From Serpens gallinarum (GTDB lineage Bacteria > Pseudomonadota > Gammaproteobacteria > Pseudomonadales > Pseudomonadaceae), in assembly GCF_014836765.1 (NCBI RefSeq), contig NZ_JACSQG010000009.1, positions 56,305-120,304 of the forward strand: a stretch of 64,000 bases of DNA. Reading direction: 5' to 3'. Below, in pieces: positions 62,654-64,000 of the stretch. Every line of letters begins with the position of its first letter. Positions within the stretch are counted from its first letter, which is position 1. Below the pieces are notes generated by a model, which worked only from the letters and a program-made list of their open reading frames with translations, did not search any database and was not told the DNA's origin. Made by a program: the position numbers and the translations under genes.

Positions 62654-63398
62654 TTATGTTTCATCGGGGAAGCATCGTGAGTTCACTTGAGGAAGTTTGG
62701 GAGTACCGAGAGGAGACACTTTATCCTCGCCTGTTCGGAGCTCAGCGCCGAGGGATCTTTCCTCTGAACTTCGAGCTGTTCAATAATATCTTCGACCAGC
62801 GCGACGTCGATCCACGTTGGCTCCATCTTGGGGTTTTTGAGTTCGCTCCAACGCCCGAGCGAAACTCTTGGCTCTACGTGTCTTCTGGCGGCTCAACACC
62901 TTGGGAATCTGAGCCAAATGAATATGAGCCAGCCTCGTATTCGTGGCTTGGCGTCGAGCTTGTAATCGAGTCGCCTGAACAAAGCGATTGGCCTATCCGA
63001 GTATTACAGCGCCTTTTGGTTTATCACGTCCTGGCTTGTCATGGCCGGTTCGGAGAGTTCTCTGGGCTTGATTATGGTCACCGTGTCCCGACCGGAGGGC
63101 CAATCGACGGAACCGAAGAGTCGAGCCTCCGTTTCTTGGCCATCGCCAAACCAACGCACTACGCCTCGTGGGCACAACTCGCCTCCGGAAAGTTTGACTT
63201 TTTGCACGCTGTGGGAATAACGGAGGGAGAGCGAGACTACGCCAAAGCCACTAGCACGGTAACTCTTATCGCTGCGCTGGAGGCGCACGGTGCCTATCCC
63301 ATTACCCAACCTAGGCGAGCGCAGATTCAGCTATGAAACATAACCACTCATTCCACCGGACCTGCGCGGCAAGCCGCACAGTCCGGTGAATTCAAACG
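62654..63398 (+). mobile_element. Integron gene cassette 1
   Basis: The unit runs from the crossover point in GTTATGT (62653-62659) to the G of the next core GTTATAA (63398). It holds one gene and an attC at its right end. The R'' arm of that attC, ACATAAC (63338-63344), is the exact complement of the cassette's own first bases. That is expected because the circular cassette carries its attC as one piece. Length 745 bases, one gene on the sense strand, as usual for cassettes. Confidence 0.85.
62677..63336 (+). CDS. SUFU (suppressor of fused) domain protein, cassette gene
   Basis: This 219-residue protein resembles the suppressor-of-fused family. Matching segments are SWLYVSSGGSTPWE, WLGVELVIES, WPIRVLQRLLVYHVL, VPTGGPIDG, LRFLAIAKP and DFLHAVGITEGERDYAK. 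In bacteria, SUFU proteins are known mostly as immunity proteins of polymorphic toxin loci; that role is not shown here because no toxin gene adjoins. GTG at 62677 is chosen because GGGGA lies six to seven bases ahead; an ATG at 62656 lies inside the cassette core site and has no ribosome-binding site. Codon use is less GC-rich than in genes to the left, in keeping with acquisition. Confidence 0.75.
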   Translation: MSSLEEVWEYREETLYPRLFGAQRRGIFPLNFELFNNIFDQRDVDPRWLHLGVFEFAPTPERNSWLYVSSGGSTPWESEPNEYEPASYSWLGVELVIESPEQSDWPIRVLQRLLVYHVLACHGRFGEFSGLDYGHRVPTGGPIDGTEESSLRFLAIAKPTHYASWAQLASGKFDFLHAVGITEGERDYAKATSTVTLIAALEAHGAYPITQPRRAQIQL

Positions 63399-63404
63399 TT
63401 ATAA
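63338..63404 (+). other. attC recombination site of cassette 1
   Basis: The 67-base site runs from R'' ACATAAC (63338-63344) to R' GTTATAA (63398-63404). Between them ATTCCACCGGAC pairs with GTCCGGTGAAT, leaving one extrahelical base. An inner small hairpin (GCGGC AA GCCGC) caps it. This imperfect, base-bulged palindrome between AAC and GTT cores is the defining structure of attC. It starts just after the SUFU-gene stop codon. Confidence 0.85.
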
Positions 63405-63925
63405 GTTAGAGGTTTTGCATTTGAGTAAGAATTACGTAGAAATTGAGCCGGGTGTAGGAGCAGGTCCAGTAAAAATCGGAATGCATCGAGATTCTATTCA
63501 AGAGGCTTACAGATACGTTTACTCGAGCTTCTTTAAAACTGATCAGTCCAAGTTTCGCTCAGATCATTGTGGGCTGGCTGGTTTCATTGCGCACTACGAT
63601 TCCGAAGGAATTACTAAACACATCGAGATCTTCAATGGCGAGAATCAGCAAATTGAATATGAAATCTATGGTGTCCAAGCAAAGCTGTTAACAGTCCGAA
63701 AATTAAGTGAGATTTTAGAATTCAAAAATATTCGTTTCGAGATTAGCGTATACGGCGTAGAGGCGCGAAGCATAGGGCTTTCTACTTTCAATCACGACCT
63801 CCAATCCAAAGATGATATTATTGAAAGTTTCGGAATATACAGTCCACTGCGGGATTTATAACAATACGCTTAAGACGGTCGCTGCGCTCCTTGGGACCGG
63901 CTAACACCGGCCCCTTAGCTAATCG
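63399..63925 (+). mobile_element. Integron gene cassette 2
   Basis: The unit runs from the crossover in GTTATAA (63398-63404) to the G of GTTGAGG (63925). It holds one gene, and its attC begins TTATAAC, the exact complement of the cassette's first bases GTTATAA. Two neighbouring cassettes both obeying this rule makes chance very unlikely. Length 527 bases. Confidence 0.88.
63421..63861 (+). CDS. Uncharacterised cassette-encoded protein
   Basis: The 146-residue protein is not recognised. It opens VEIEPGVGAGPVKIGMHRDS, a GxGxGPVxxGM pattern that I associate loosely with small immunity-like or stress proteins, but no function can be given. There is no signal peptide or membrane segment; it is probably soluble. 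The composition is AT-rich and rich in Ile, Glu and Lys, unlike the rest of the window. TTG at 63421 is preferred because AGAGG stands about eight bases before it; TTG at 63415 is an alternative. The stop TAA lies inside the R'' arm of the attC, a common cassette economy. Confidence 0.7.
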   Translation: MSKNYVEIEPGVGAGPVKIGMHRDSIQEAYRYVYSSFFKTDQSKFRSDHCGLAGFIAHYDSEGITKHIEIFNGENQQIEYEIYGVQAKLLTVRKLSEILEFKNIRFEISVYGVEARSIGLSTFNHDLQSKDDIIESFGIYSPLRDL

Positions 63926-63931
63926 TTGAGG
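63856..63931 (+). other. attC recombination site of cassette 2
   Basis: The 76-base site runs from R'' TTATAAC (63856-63862) to R' GTTGAGG (63925-63931). GCTTAAG near 63868-63874 pairs with CTTAGC near 63914-63919, leaving one extra T. CGGTC and GACCG form the inner stem around GCTGCGCTCCTTGG. The inner sequence resembles attC sites reported from Pseudomonas and Xanthomonas integrons. Confidence 0.88.
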
Positions 63932-64000
63932 CTGTAGAAAAACCTGCTGCCAGCCTCTGCACCGACTGATACGCTCGCACCCATTCAAATCGCAGGGAGG
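63926..64000 (+). mobile_element. Start of a third cassette (cut by window edge)
   Basis: After the core GTTGAGG the array continues off the right edge. The 75 visible bases hold no start codon with a matching frame that can be judged; CAGGGAGG in the last ten bases could be a ribosome-binding site. The opening GAGGCTGTAGAAAAAC also resembles the ends of some insertion sequences, so insertion into this site cannot be excluded. Confidence 0.5.

Noticed and set aside
62559..62659. A third complete attC immediately left of cassette 1
   Set aside because: A short bulged pairing (AGATCGGAG with CTCCATCT) is present but R'' does not complement any cassette start and the site would be unusually long; kept only as a possible degenerate site.
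63926..64000. Insertion-sequence end at GAGGCTGTAGAAAAAC
   Set aside because: It resembles some IS termini but no second end, target duplication or transposase is visible before the edge; the simpler reading is the next cassette.

Overview
The window (about 64 kb, GC-rich, dense operons on both strands) looks like chromosome of a denitrifying gammaproteobacterium of the Pseudomonas / Stutzerimonas type. Pointers are the aroC-MFS-mtnD neighbourhood, the choline ABC transporter, the nosRZDFYL-tatE order, a nirJ-nirE-nirN block, the itaconate (ich/ict/ccl) cluster and the CCCTAC-ended intergenic repeats. Genus is an inference from gene order and protein resemblance; no search was run.

Layout. 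1-3.8 kb: 3' end of aroC, an MFS transporter, an acireductone dioxygenase homologue that lacks most of its metal ligands, and an alkA-ogt alkylation-repair pair. 4.1-11.6 kb (minus strand): choline uptake and oxidation, choV-choW-choX, a second betaine-type binding protein, betB, betA. 12.7-15.7 kb: a patatin phospholipase, a spermidine-synthase-like protein and an orphan SdhB-like iron-sulfur protein. 16.0-38.8 kb: a denitrification block with nosRZDFYL-tatE, nnrS, an SDR, a soluble CZB chemoreceptor and sodC, then on the minus strand a complete napFDAGHBC operon and nirJ-nirE-nirN for haem d1. FNR-type (ANR/DNR) boxes lie ahead of nosR, nnrS, napF and nirJ, so the block probably responds as one low-oxygen/NO regulon. 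38.9-40.1 kb: a YhhN protein and the decayed 3' end of an OprD porin gene.

40.3-52.8 kb: a fused TRAP permease plus TAXI binding protein, a LysR regulator, then the itaconate cluster (ich, acyl-CoA dehydrogenase, VOC protein, MmgE/PrpD, ict, ccl) closed by a DctP-type TRAP binding protein and a strong terminator. 53.0-54.0 kb: an Ada protein whose N-terminal zinc site has lost three of four cysteines. 54.3-62.4 kb: a tightly coupled branched-chain-type ABC transporter followed by aldehyde, alcohol and short-chain dehydrogenases, an uptake-and-oxidation module of unknown substrate, ending in a strong terminator.

From about 62.65 kb to the right edge the composition changes. The sequence becomes an integron gene-cassette array: two complete cassettes (a SUFU-domain protein and an unknown protein), each ending in an attC site whose R'' arm complements that cassette's own first bases, and the start of a third. 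No integrase gene is visible beside the first cassette. This is the most unusual part of the window and it runs off the right edge.
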